Shown in pieces: positions 8,354 through 17,364 of a stretch of DNA of 64,000 bases. Numbering within the stretch: the stretch's first letter is position 1; every line of letters starts with the position of its first letter. The DNA is from Bacteroidota bacterium (GTDB lineage: Bacteria; Bacteroidota; Ignavibacteria; Palsa-1295). A program made the position numbers and the translations under genes. The notes under the pieces were generated by a model that saw only the letters and a list, made by a program, of their open reading frames with translations, had not been told where the DNA came from and ran no database searches. The DNA is taken from NCBI GenBank assembly GCA_018266755.1, contig JAFDZW010000005.1, positions 496,001-560,000 of the forward strand, read 5' to 3'.

Positions 8354-8695
8354 ATGAACGAATACGTATTACTCTATCGCGGTGGGATGTCGCAGGATCA
8401 GGTTTCCGCGCAAGAAATGGAACAACAGATGAAGCGTTGGCAGGACTGGTTCGCCAAGCTCGGCGAGGAAGGCCGCTTAAAAGATTGGGGAGCTCCGTTG
8501 CAGCGTGAAGGCAAGCATGTCGCCAAAGGAGGAGTCATTACCGACGGCCCATTCTCCGAAGGCAAGGAAATCATCGGAGGATACTCGATCATCAAGGCAA
8601 CGGATATTGCCGAAGCTGCAATGATCGCGCAAGACTGCCCTGTCTTGTTAGCAAAGCAAGGCAGCGTCGAAGTGCGTCCGGTCATGCCGATGTGA
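8354..8695 (+). CDS. DGPF domain (YCII-related) protein
   Basis: This 113-residue ferredoxin-like-fold protein has the eponymous DGPF motif at 64-67 (VITDGPFSEGKEIIGGY) and opens with MNEYVLLYRGG. ATG 8354 is preferred over TTG 8345. Proteins of this family are the conserved partners of ECF42 sigma factors, and such a sigma factor lies two genes downstream at 9373. The family's biochemical role is unknown. A strong hairpin follows the gene. Confidence 0.88.
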   Translation: MNEYVLLYRGGMSQDQVSAQEMEQQMKRWQDWFAKLGEEGRLKDWGAPLQREGKHVAKGGVITDGPFSEGKEIIGGYSIIKATDIAEAAMIAQDCPVLLAKQGSVEVRPVMPM

Positions 8696-8726
8696 TCGAA
8701 CTCGATAGACAGTCCGACTCTTCAAC

Positions 8727-8761
8727 CGCCCCACTGGTTCGTGAGAGAACACAGTGGGGCG
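8727..8761 (+). terminator. Strong stem-loop after the DGPF gene
   Basis: CGCCCCACTG (8727-8736) pairs perfectly with CAGTGGGGCG (8752-8761). The loop closes further through GTTC/GAAC, giving about 14 bp with one bulged A. Only a broken T-rich tail follows (attgttgtt), so it is either an attenuating terminator or an mRNA-stabilising hairpin inside the DGPF-to-sigma unit. Confidence 0.55.
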
Positions 8762-8854
8762 ATTGTTGTTCAATGGTATATTATTCCGGTGCATGGTCGA
8801 GGACGTATGCAATCCCGATCGTGTACACGCATACCATTTGCCAACAAACCAGCT

Positions 8855-9361
8855 ATGGGAATCACGATCGAAGCTATCGGAAATATTGCGATTGCGCTCT
8901 CAGTTATCGTCGCGCTCGTCTTTGGCATCGCGCAAGTAAAGGCAGCAGAACGCGACCGGCGCGAACGTCTCACGCTCGAAACACTCAGAATTTTTCAAAC
9001 CCGCGAGTTTGCCGAACAACTCTCGTTCATTCGGGATCTGGAGGCGCCGACTGACGGAGATAGCTTGAGGGCGATGCCGCGAGATCACCAGATTCTACTG
9101 ATCCAAACGGCCCAGCAGATGGAGTCGCTTGGTATGATGGTCTACGAACGCTACATTGACCTCGATCTGATCGATAAAACACTCGGTTCGTTCGTTGCGA
9201 CATCGTGGAAAAAGTACGAGCCGATGTTCCTAGACATGCGCACCTCTATTCCCGACCCGTTCTTGGGCGAATACTTTCAGTGGCTTGCCGAACGCATCGA
9301 CGAACGCATGCGAGAGAGTCCCCGCGAGCCGTTTTACAAGCAACGAATACCGAAGCGGTAG
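8855..9361 (+). CDS. Small membrane protein, possibly DUF4760-like
   Basis: This 168-residue protein has one N-terminal membrane helix (AIGNIAIALSVIVALVFGIAQ) followed by a charged cytosolic domain (AAERDRRERLTLETLRIF and later helices). The frame is open further upstream, but ATG 8855 places the helix at the usual position. The pattern of a helix followed by ETLRIFQTREF resembles DUF4760-type proteins; the family assignment is tentative. It lies 12 nt before the ECF sigma factor start, so the two are likely translated from one message. It could be a membrane partner of the sigma factor, but no anti-sigma zinc motif is visible. Confidence 0.65.
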   Translation: MGITIEAIGNIAIALSVIVALVFGIAQVKAAERDRRERLTLETLRIFQTREFAEQLSFIRDLEAPTDGDSLRAMPRDHQILLIQTAQQMESLGMMVYERYIDLDLIDKTLGSFVATSWKKYEPMFLDMRTSIPDPFLGEYFQWLAERIDERMRESPREPFYKQRIPKR

Positions 9362-9372
9362 CACGCCAGTAC

Positions 9373-10644
9373 GTGAGCACAGAGATCAATACCGTTGTCG
9401 ACCAGCTATTCCGACAAGAATCCGGAAAGCTCGCCTCCTCGCTTTCGAGAGCATTCGGGTTGTCTCGGTTGGGGGTTGTCGAAGATATTGTACAGGATAC
9501 GCTGCTCGCAGCATTGCAAAATTGGTCGTTTCGCGGCGTCCCGGAAAATCCAACCGCCTGGCTTCATCGTGTCGCCAAGAATAAAGCAGTTGACTGGATC
9601 AGAACGCGTCAGCGGGATCCACAAGTCTGGAATGAGTCCATTCCCGGGCTTGCTGCCGCAACGCATTCGATGGAGATCGAGCAGCACTTTCTTTCCTGGG
9701 AGATCGCCGACTCGCAACTTCGAATGATGTTCGCCTGCTGTCATCCGGGGATTTCCGAAGAATCGCAGATCGCACTGGTTCTCAAAACGCTGTGTGGATT
9801 TAGTGTTCGCGAGATTGCAAATGCCTTCTTGACAAACGAAGCGAGTATCGAAAAACGACTCGGCCGCGCACGCAAGTACTTCCGAGAGCACCGTATCGAA
9901 TTGGAAGTACCATCGCGTCAGGCCGTCCACGATCGGACCGGGACAGTCTTGCGAAGCCTCTATCTGCTCTTCAACGAGGGGTACAAACGGACCGACAGCG
10001 AGGGCTTGCTCAATCGGGATTTGTGTCTCGAAGCATTACGGCTTGCCCTCTTGCTCGCAGACCATGCGGAAGTGGGCACACCGGAGTCAATGGCTCTTGT
10101 CTCATTGATGAGTTTTCACGCCGCTCGTTTCGAAGCGCGAACCGATGTGAACGGCGAAATCGTCCTGCTTTCAGAGCAGGATCGTTCACAATGGAATCCG
10201 ACACTGATAGACAACGGCGTGCGCTATCTTGAACGATCGCGACCGGATATCAATATCAGCACATATCATCTTGAAGCAGCGATCCAGTCGCTGCACTGCA
10301 CCGCTGCAACCTTTGAGCAGACCAATTGGGCTGCGATTCTTGGCTTGTACAAACGTCTGAATACGCTTTCGCCGAGTCCGGTCACGACGTTGCATATGGC
10401 TGTCCCTGTCTGCCGTGTTCATGGTCCTGCCACCGCGATCGGATTGCTTCGTTCAGCCCCGCTCACCGAATATTATCTGTATCATTCTGTCCTCGGTCAT
10501 TGCTTGGAGCAGGCCGGAATCGTGTCGGAAGCGATCGCGTCTTACGAAGCAGCCCTCCGCCTGACCAAAAACGAACGCGAGAAACATTTACTACTCGCCC
10601 GACTCGACGTGCTCCGTGCCGACGGAGGATCGAAAATGCGGTGA
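9373..10644 (+). CDS. ECF sigma factor, ECF42-like with long C-terminal extension
   Basis: This 423-residue RNA polymerase sigma factor has region 2 near residues 10-85 (VEDIVQDTLLAALQNW, AWLHRVAKNKAVDWIR). Region 4 is near 125-165 (VLKTLCGFSVREIANAF, EASIEKRLGRARK). These are followed by the DUF6596-type extension (LYLLFNEGYKRTDSEGLLNRDLC) and C-terminal TPR-like helices ending EKHLLLARLDVL. This architecture and length fit the ECF42 group, in which the C-terminal extension acts in place of an anti-sigma factor. GTG 9373 is chosen because the open upstream frame overlaps the membrane-protein gene and codes for unrelated sequence. The DGPF gene upstream matches the conserved ECF42 context. 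Confidence 0.88.
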   Translation: MSTEINTVVDQLFRQESGKLASSLSRAFGLSRLGVVEDIVQDTLLAALQNWSFRGVPENPTAWLHRVAKNKAVDWIRTRQRDPQVWNESIPGLAAATHSMEIEQHFLSWEIADSQLRMMFACCHPGISEESQIALVLKTLCGFSVREIANAFLTNEASIEKRLGRARKYFREHRIELEVPSRQAVHDRTGTVLRSLYLLFNEGYKRTDSEGLLNRDLCLEALRLALLLADHAEVGTPESMALVSLMSFHAARFEARTDVNGEIVLLSEQDRSQWNPTLIDNGVRYLERSRPDINISTYHLEAAIQSLHCTAATFEQTNWAAILGLYKRLNTLSPSPVTTLHMAVPVCRVHGPATAIGLLRSAPLTEYYLYHSVLGHCLEQAGIVSEAIASYEAALRLTKNEREKHLLLARLDVLRADGGSKMR

Positions 10645-10691
10645 TAAAACCAATTCCCGAGTTGTTTACTGCCATTCAATAATTTCTACGA

Positions 10692-11759
10692 ATGGCAGAT
10701 ACGATGATGGCTCTGCGCAAGACCAAGCGCGCACGCGGAGCCGAAATGCAGGAGATCCGCATCCCGGACATCAAGCCGGACGAGGTGCTCATTAAGATCC
10801 ACGCTTCGAGTCTTTGTGGAACGGACGTACATATCTATAATTGGGACGAATGGGCCCAGAGCCGTATTAAAACCGTGCCCTATACCGTCGGGCATGAGAC
10901 GAGCGGCACGGTCGTCAAAGCCGGCTCGATGGTCAAACGCGCAAAAGAAGGCGATGTGGTCTCTGTCGAGACGCATATCCCCTGCGGCCACTGTAAGCAA
11001 TGCCTGACCGGCAAAATGCATGTCTGCCATAATCTGAAAATCCTTGGCGTCGATACCGACGGTGCATTCGCCGAGTATCTTGCCGTGCCAGACGTTGTCG
11101 TCTGGAAAAGCGACACGTCCATCCACCCCGATCTTCTCTCAATCCAGGAGCCGCTCGGCAATGCCGTGCATGCAACGTTGATGGAGCCTGTTCACGGCAA
11201 ATCCGTGGTGATCCTCGGCGAGGGACCCGTCGGTCTGTTCTCTGTCGGAGTTGCCCGTGCAAGCGGTGCGTCGAATATCTTCGTCACCGGCATGGACCCC
11301 TTCCGTCTCGGCATCGCGAAGAAGATGGGCGCCGACGTCACGATCGACGTCACCAAAGAAAACGCGGTCGAGATCATCAAAGAAGGTACCGGAGGGCTCG
11401 GCGCAGATGTCGTGCTTGAAATGTCGGGTGCACCACGGGCCATGCAAGATGGCGTCGCCGCACTTCGCCGTGGAGGCCGTTACTGTTTCTTCGGCATCTT
11501 CAAAGATAATCTTGTGCCGACGCCGCTCAACGATATCATTTTCAATGGCGGTACATTCTACGGCATCAACGGGCGCTTGATGTTCGATACATGGTTTACG
11601 GTTTCGAACCTGCTCGCCTCGGGGCGTCTGGACGTCAATCCGGTGGTCACTCACCGGTTGGCTCTGACGGATTACGAGCAGGCGTTCGAACTCATGACCG
11701 AGGTGCCTAAAAAGGCCGGTAAGATCATTCTGTTCCCCGGCGGAGTACCCAAACAATAA
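10692..11759 (+). CDS. tdh: L-threonine 3-dehydrogenase
   Basis: This 355-residue zinc-dependent medium-chain dehydrogenase oxidises L-threonine with NAD+ to 2-amino-3-ketobutyrate. Catalytic zinc ligands are Cys42 (SSLCGTDVHIYNWDEW, the Tdh signature) and His68/Glu69 (VGHE). Structural zinc ligands are Cys98, Cys101, Cys104 and Cys112. The nucleotide-binding loop GEGPVG is near 174-179. The normal partner kbl is not next to it in this window. The glycine this route yields would feed the glycine cleavage system, of which gcvH is seen at 54213. A 64-nt spacer separates it from mqnD. Confidence 0.93.
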   Translation: MADTMMALRKTKRARGAEMQEIRIPDIKPDEVLIKIHASSLCGTDVHIYNWDEWAQSRIKTVPYTVGHETSGTVVKAGSMVKRAKEGDVVSVETHIPCGHCKQCLTGKMHVCHNLKILGVDTDGAFAEYLAVPDVVVWKSDTSIHPDLLSIQEPLGNAVHATLMEPVHGKSVVILGEGPVGLFSVGVARASGASNIFVTGMDPFRLGIAKKMGADVTIDVTKENAVEIIKEGTGGLGADVVLEMSGAPRAMQDGVAALRRGGRYCFFGIFKDNLVPTPLNDIIFNGGTFYGINGRLMFDTWFTVSNLLASGRLDVNPVVTHRLALTDYEQAFELMTEVPKKAGKIILFPGGVPKQ

Positions 11760-11780
11760 CTTTCTCGCATCTATAAATCT

Positions 11781-11800
11781 GGCAGAGGCTTGCCTCTGCC
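11781..11800. repeat. Perfect short palindrome between tdh and mqnD
   Basis: GGCAGAGGC is followed at once by TT and GCCTCTGCC, a perfect 9-bp inverted repeat. No T-run follows, so it is not a classical terminator. It could be a fragment of a dispersed palindromic element or an mRNA hairpin. Confidence 0.5.
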
Positions 11801-11823
11801 TGCGAAAATCTTGTACCCAATTT

Positions 11824-12663
11824 ATGACAGACGTTAAGCCCCTTCAGATCGGCCATTCGCCGGACCCGGACGATGCCTTTATGTTCTATGGTTTTGGATC
11901 CGGCAAGGTAACCATCCCCGGCTACGAGATCGATCATGTGCTCGACGATATCCAGTTGCTCAATGTTCGCGCGATGACGGCAGAATTGCCGGTCACCGCG
12001 ATCAGCGCACATGCATATCCGTATGTCGCAAAGGATTACTGGATCATGAAGACCGGCGCGTCGATGGGCGAAGGGTATGGCCCGATCATCGTCTCGAAGA
12101 AATACAAGACGATAGACGAACTCAAGGGCAAGACAATCGCACAACCGGGCAAGCTGACAACGGCGAACTTGCTTTTACGCTCGTGGTACCCCGATCTACA
12201 GACCGTTGAGATGGCATTCGACAAAATTATCGATGCCGTGCTTGCAGACGAAGTCGATGCGGGGTTGCTCATCCACGAAGGTCAGCTCACCTGGGCAAGC
12301 TATGGGCTCAATAACCTTGTCGATTTCGGCATCAAGTGGCAAGAAGAAACAAACGGGCTTCCGTTGCCTCTCGGCCTCGATCTTGTCCGAAAGGATTTCG
12401 GATTGGAGCAAGCGGTCAAAGTTCGTGAAGCGCTTCAAGCATCGATCAAAGCTGCCTATGACGATCCTGACGGATCGATTCCGTATGCGATGCAATGGGG
12501 CCGTGGCATCGACAACGAACTTGGAGGCAAGTTCGTGAAGATGTACGTCAATGACGTTACCTACGACATGGGCGAACGCGGGCGCAAGGCGCTTCACTAT
12601 CTGTTTGCTCTTGGGGCAAAGAATGGGATCATCCCCGAGGTTGGAGAATTCGAATTGATCTAA
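11824..12663 (+). CDS. mqnD: 1,4-dihydroxy-6-naphthoate synthase (futalosine pathway)
   Basis: This 279-residue MqnD enzyme converts cyclic dehypoxanthine futalosine to 1,4-dihydroxy-6-naphthoate, the last ring-forming step of the futalosine menaquinone route. The N-terminal signature IGHSPDPDDAFMFYG is diagnostic. The two-lobed periplasmic-binding-protein-like fold continues with AISAHAYPYVAKDYWIM, IAQPGKLTTANLLL and LLIHEGQLTW. There is no signal peptide, so it is cytosolic. The other pathway genes mqnC and mqnE-mqnA lie 9 kb downstream on the other strand; no mqnB is visible here. A strong terminator follows. Confidence 0.92.
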   Translation: MTDVKPLQIGHSPDPDDAFMFYGFGSGKVTIPGYEIDHVLDDIQLLNVRAMTAELPVTAISAHAYPYVAKDYWIMKTGASMGEGYGPIIVSKKYKTIDELKGKTIAQPGKLTTANLLLRSWYPDLQTVEMAFDKIIDAVLADEVDAGLLIHEGQLTWASYGLNNLVDFGIKWQEETNGLPLPLGLDLVRKDFGLEQAVKVREALQASIKAAYDDPDGSIPYAMQWGRGIDNELGGKFVKMYVNDVTYDMGERGRKALHYLFALGAKNGIIPEVGEFELI

Positions 12664-12686
12664 AGCCCCAGTTGCGTACGATATTG

Positions 12687-12726
12687 AAGGGTTCGCGAAC
12701 ACAGTTTCGCGAACCCTTTTTCTTTT
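12687..12726 (+). terminator. Rho-independent terminator of mqnD
   Basis: AAGGGTTCGCGAA (12687-12699) pairs perfectly with TTCGCGAACCCTT (12706-12718) around a 6-nt loop. A T-rich tract runs to 12726. It lies 23 nt after the mqnD stop. Confidence 0.9.
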
Positions 12727-12743
12727 GAACACATCACCGCGGA

Positions 12744-12775
12744 TATTTGGAATCTGGGAGAAACTTCCCTATATT
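12744..12775 (+). promoter_or_regulatory. Bacteroidota-type promoter for the 12993-21409 operon
   Basis: TTTG at 12744-12747 (-33 element) is separated by exactly 20 nt from TATATTTG at 12768-12775 (-7 element, consensus TAnnTTTG). This implies a start near 12782 and a leader of about 210 nt before the ATG at 12993. The 329-nt spacer from 12664 to 12992 otherwise holds only the mqnD terminator and the ribosome binding site. Confidence 0.7.
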
Positions 12776-12992
12776 TGTACGTGCAGTTTGCTGTCTGCTT
12801 GCATTCCCGCAACCTAATGGATACATTGCGGTAATCGACCCATCCCATAGCAGACCGAAAGTACTACGGACACGCAAGACTCCCCTTGCTTTTTATTGAT
12901 GCGCGCCCGCAATACAGTGTTTTATGCAACCCTCTGACGCCCACGATACGTCGGAAACGATAGCGACATCGACACATTCAATAGGAGGTACC

Positions 12993-15900
12993 ATGAGAAT
13001 CCGTCATTCTCTGGTTGAACGAATTGGCATCAGACCGACGATCGTCTTCATTGGCATCGCGAGCGTACTCTTCGGTTTTGCGATAACTGCATTCGCACAA
13101 CTGAACGTCTCGGTCACGGTCGTACCGCCGTATTCTCCGAATCTTGATGTGTGGATGAGCAACCCGTCGCGGGTACTAATCACGGTAATCAATACCGACC
13201 CGACACGTGGATATGACATTCGCCTGGCCGGCAGCGCTCGGAACTCCGACGAAAGCGTCGTAATGGAGTCAAAGCTCGACGCCCCCTCTCCGATGATCCA
13301 TGTCGATGGCGGCGCAATGAAGCAACTCACACTGAGCGACTTCCGCCTCTTCGACGCGAATATGGTGCGCTTCAAAGGCACCAGCTCCACACAGCTTGCC
13401 CGCACGCATACCCTACCGGAAGGAATGTACCGTATCTGTGTTCAGGCGCTCGACTACAGTACACGCGCTGCTCTCTCACCGGATGCGCCGAGCGGCTGCG
13501 CGACATTCGGGATCCGCAATGCTGAAGCCCCCATCCTGACGCAACCATCCGATGGCGCAACAATCGAACCCGAGCGGGCACAGATGATCCATTTCCAATG
13601 GCTTGCACCGATCGGCGCCCCGCCGCAAGTCACATACCAATTCAGCATAGTCGAGTTGCAAGGAAAGCAAAACCCGGAGGCTGCCTTTCGCGGGGCTGGC
13701 AAAATAATGGGCATCACTCGCGATGGGCTTACATCTACGTCGCTGATGCTTCAGAGCACAGAACTCAAAATGCTCAGTGGGAAGCAGTATGCCTGGCGCG
13801 TTCGTGTAATCGATCCCGCGAATACTACGGCATTCAAGAACGAAGGGTATTCTGCTGCAAGCTCGTTCCAACTCGGCGGCGGTGGTATTATCGTCAAACC
13901 GAAGCCCAAGATGCCCGATACCCTCGTCGCCGGCGGGTTTGAGATCGTCGTCCAGAAATGGGACAGTTCGTCGAAATCTATCGATCCGAAATTGCCAAGC
14001 GGAATCGGCTGCATCAAGTTCGATTGCACAAAGTCAAAGAAACTTGCGCCGTGGTTCGATGCGGGCAAGCTCAATACGACGACGTTCAATGTGGTGGCAA
14101 CCCCGATCAGCGACTCGATGAGCCAGATGCATCTACCGGAAGCCCAGCTCATCGAACCGAGCGCGAAGATCGGCGATAAACTGTTTGTCGAACTGCCGAC
14201 GAAAAACGTCTCGATCGCCAATCAGATACTCGACCGCAATAAGCTAATCGACTGGTTAAAATTTCATCCGAAGCTCGATTGCATTGTGGTAGGATTTCAT
14301 GATGTCGAGTGGACACCTCCGAACAAGACTAAAGTTGTACTCACGTCCGGGACAGCCATATACCCCACCACACCGGCGACACCGCCGCCGCCTGCGCAAT
14401 TGGCACTCGACTCCGCATTCACTCTCGCGATCGATTCGCTTGTCATTACCACGACAGAAGCGACAGTACAAGGCAAGCTATTGCTGCCGACCAATATCAT
14501 CAGTGCCGACACATGTACCAGAGCATTCTTGAAACTACCGAAAACCACCATCACCTCTAATTGCGAGTTTTATAAAGAGGTCACCGTGGGCGATTCTGCA
14601 TATGGACGCTGGTGGATCGGTAACACGGGCATGTTAGTGCACGGCGAGCAATATGTCATCGACTTTTCCTCGAGTCAGTCTGCTTCCGGATTAAACCCGC
14701 CGCTGCCGCCGGGGTGGAAAGGCGTTGTCCTCCGTCGCGGTGCCAACGATGCAGCTGCGAGTGAGAGCATCATCTCCAATCGCGGATACGTCAAGGCGCC
14801 ATACACATATACCGACGCCACGATCACAACACACGGCTTTAACGGCACGCTAATGCTCACGCTGGGGTCGTGGGGATTTACCACACTCGAACCATACGGA
14901 TACCTTGTTGCCCTTCGATCCGGTACGTTAACGTTTGCCAATAGCGAGATCACCGGCGGAGCATTTTTCGACAACCGGATCGGTCTGCCACAAATGGCAA
15001 TTCGGTCGTCGTCCGGCAACCGCATCTACGCCGCGTACGATTCGTTGATCGTGCAGCCCGACATGGACCTCTTCGCAAAGATCAAGATCAACGATAATTA
15101 CACGTGGGGTGAATTCTCGAAGACGGACGGAAAGCCGACGTATTACAAACTCGACTACGACCCGTCGGGAGCAAAGGACTCCGGCAGCTTCTATCTCTCC
15201 GCTCGCCAGATCAAACCATACTACCCCGCAGATTCCTTCTGGCACAACCCTGTGCTTGTAGCGCCGGAAGTGCAGATGGAAAGTCAAGGGATCCAGGGTG
15301 TACTATTGCCCTTTGTCCATCGCCGCGATTTCACGATTTTTACACCCGACGTTCCGATCCCGCCGACCAAGAAACTCGTCTTCCCGAAGGAGACAATCTT
15401 GAAAGGCTGGATGAACATCATCCGAAGCGGTGTGCATGCGGAGATCGACATTGTCTGCGATTCGGCAAAACTCGGGAATATGCTCATCGGCGACTCCTTA
15501 CGATCAAGGTACCAGGGCGAGCAGAGCTTCCAAACGAGCTTCGGTATCTGTTTCTTTAAACGTGGCGACCGCAAAGACCAGGTCTCGACAACGGCTGCGG
15601 CAAACATCCCGAAAGAAGTGATGCCGTTCCAATTCGTCGAGAGTGCGGTCTGGAACAGCGAACTCGCCGGTGAAGTCAGTCTTCCGAAACCTGCGGAGAT
15701 CAGGGTCGCATTCAAGAACATGATGTTCACATCGACTGCCGATTGTGCGGGCGGGCAGGTCGATCTCTCGAAACCCGATTCGCTCCCCTATTGGGGCGTA
15801 AAGATCGTCGCGAAAGACACGAACAAGTCGGCCGGTATCGTATGCGCACGACTTGGAGTGATCTATCTCACCGCAGCCGGTATCGCGGAGGAGCATCACT

Positions 15901-17348
15901 ATAGTAAGCCGTTCTGGCTCACATGGGGCGAGATGAAGGCCGATGGGAATCTTGGTCGGCTGTTCTTCGACTACAATAGTGTCGGTCAACATTTCGACGG
16001 CTTCCCGTTCACGCCGCAGGCAGTGCGATTGTCGGATTATAGCCCAATGCGGATGGATACTGCACGCGTCCCCGGTTCGATGACCGTCGGCGCACTTGCC
16101 GGATCACTCTATGCGTATGGGATGGTATCGATACATTTCTTCGGCGGAAAGATGGTTTCGCTCTCCGACTATCTGGTCGAAAATACATCGAGCCCCTACC
16201 TTGCGCGATGGGTCCGCGAGCAGAAAGACCCCGTATATGGCAATCCGGGGAGCGATATCCACTGGCAACGTAACTGGGGTGGCGGTATTGCCGACTTCGA
16301 CTATACAAATGTCATGTACGACAGTACTGCGCAAGTCGGGTTCTATGGTACCGGCACTGCGACATTGCTTGAGATCTCAGGCGGCATTAGTTCGTCGATC
16401 ACGATCCGTGCCGATCGCTCTTGCTTCAGCATGTATGCCGAGGCGAGCCACGACATCAACATGGCAGTCGTCGCGAATTTCTCGTCGATGGGCAAGATAT
16501 GGGGATGCGGATGCATTCTCGGCGAATCGCTCGAGCGTGTTGTGGTTGGGGGCGAACTTTCGAGTGGATTTGGCGTAGGTGCTAGCCTTGCTGCCAGAGG
16601 CGGTGCGATGGTCGCGATCAAGATGTCATTTACACCGACGCAGACGAAACTGTCGATCCAGGGCGATATGTACGTTCTGCTTGCAAGCAGCATCAACGCC
16701 GAGGTGTCGGGGATGGCAGAACTGACCGAGGATCACGGCGCCGGTTATATCGAAGGTTATCTCAAAGGCGACATCTCGCTGACAACATTCCTCACCGGCA
16801 TCACCGCAGAAGGCGAATTGCAGTGGCACTTCGGGATCGACTATCAGGCAATCCAGGGGCGCGTTGCGGTCGGCATCTACGGCCCGTTACAGACCGGTAT
16901 GGAATCCGGCGTATTCCTCGGCAACAACTGCCCGAAGGATAAGATCTGGGTAACCGACGGTATCAACTCGCGATTCTCCTTCAATAAAGGCGGACTCCCG
17001 ACGAGGCTGACCGGCATGTACGCATACATCTCGATCTCGCAGTCGATCAATCTCTATATCGTCAGCGGAGGGTATGAGGTGTATACGGGCATCGGTGCAT
17101 TCCTTGGCACGAGCCCGCCGGTGGGTTCTGGCTTTGGGGTGATGGGAAATGTCGGCGTGCGCATCTGGGGCGAGATCCTTGGCGGCCTTGTGAGTGCATC
17201 GGCCTATGGCGATCTGCAATTCATCGCCGGCATTCCACCTGCGTTCGAAGGCTCGATCGGCCTGGAAGCCTGTGTGCTGTGGGTGTTCTGCGGCAGTGTC
17301 GATGTGCACTGCGGATATAATCATAGTGACGGATTCTATATCAATTAA
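12993..17348 (+). CDS. Giant exported protein with N-terminal TANFOR-like domain
   Basis: This 1451-residue protein has a signal peptide (hydrophobic IVFIGIASVLFGFAITAFA, cleavage before QLNV) and then a TANFOR-like region to about residue 290. That region shows VVPPYSPNLDVW, LPEGMYRICVQALDY and the FQWLAPIGAPPQVTYQF strand set. The remaining 1150 residues are beta-rich, with an Ig/FN3-like hinge (WRVRVID), long Gly/Ser/Thr-rich strands and a Cys-containing C-terminus (CVLWVFCGSVDVHCGY). No type IX sorting tail is visible. ATG 12993 is chosen because a perfect AGGAGGT lies upstream and the signal peptide begins there; the frame is open from 12924. It is the first gene of a three-gene exported operon. 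Function is unknown; a surface or adhesin-like role is inference. Confidence 0.75.
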   Translation: MRIRHSLVERIGIRPTIVFIGIASVLFGFAITAFAQLNVSVTVVPPYSPNLDVWMSNPSRVLITVINTDPTRGYDIRLAGSARNSDESVVMESKLDAPSPMIHVDGGAMKQLTLSDFRLFDANMVRFKGTSSTQLARTHTLPEGMYRICVQALDYSTRAALSPDAPSGCATFGIRNAEAPILTQPSDGATIEPERAQMIHFQWLAPIGAPPQVTYQFSIVELQGKQNPEAAFRGAGKIMGITRDGLTSTSLMLQSTELKMLSGKQYAWRVRVIDPANTTAFKNEGYSAASSFQLGGGGIIVKPKPKMPDTLVAGGFEIVVQKWDSSSKSIDPKLPSGIGCIKFDCTKSKKLAPWFDAGKLNTTTFNVVATPISDSMSQMHLPEAQLIEPSAKIGDKLFVELPTKNVSIANQILDRNKLIDWLKFHPKLDCIVVGFHDVEWTPPNKTKVVLTSGTAIYPTTPATPPPPAQLALDSAFTLAIDSLVITTTEATVQGKLLLPTNIISADTCTRAFLKLPKTTITSNCEFYKEVTVGDSAYGRWWIGNTGMLVHGEQYVIDFSSSQSASGLNPPLPPGWKGVVLRRGANDAAASESIISNRGYVKAPYTYTDATITTHGFNGTLMLTLGSWGFTTLEPYGYLVALRSGTLTFANSEITGGAFFDNRIGLPQMAIRSSSGNRIYAAYDSLIVQPDMDLFAKIKINDNYTWGEFSKTDGKPTYYKLDYDPSGAKDSGSFYLSARQIKPYYPADSFWHNPVLVAPEVQMESQGIQGVLLPFVHRRDFTIFTPDVPIPPTKKLVFPKETILKGWMNIIRSGVHAEIDIVCDSAKLGNMLIGDSLRSRYQGEQSFQTSFGICFFKRGDRKDQVSTTAAANIPKEVMPFQFVESAVWNSELAGEVSLPKPAEIRVAFKNMMFTSTADCAGGQVDLSKPDSLPYWGVKIVAKDTNKSAGIVCARLGVIYLTAAGIAEEHHYSKPFWLTWGEMKADGNLGRLFFDYNSVGQHFDGFPFTPQAVRLSDYSPMRMDTARVPGSMTVGALAGSLYAYGMVSIHFFGGKMVSLSDYLVENTSSPYLARWVREQKDPVYGNPGSDIHWQRNWGGGIADFDYTNVMYDSTAQVGFYGTGTATLLEISGGISSSITIRADRSCFSMYAEASHDINMAVVANFSSMGKIWGCGCILGESLERVVVGGELSSGFGVGASLAARGGAMVAIKMSFTPTQTKLSIQGDMYVLLASSINAEVSGMAELTEDHGAGYIEGYLKGDISLTTFLTGITAEGELQWHFGIDYQAIQGRVAVGIYGPLQTGMESGVFLGNNCPKDKIWVTDGINSRFSFNKGGLPTRLTGMYAYISISQSINLYIVSGGYEVYTGIGAFLGTSPPVGSGFGVMGNVGVRIWGEILGGLVSASAYGDLQFIAGIPPAFEGSIGLEACVLWVFCGSVDVHCGYNHSDGFYIN

Positions 17349-17364
17349 CGGCGGAGAAATGAAC

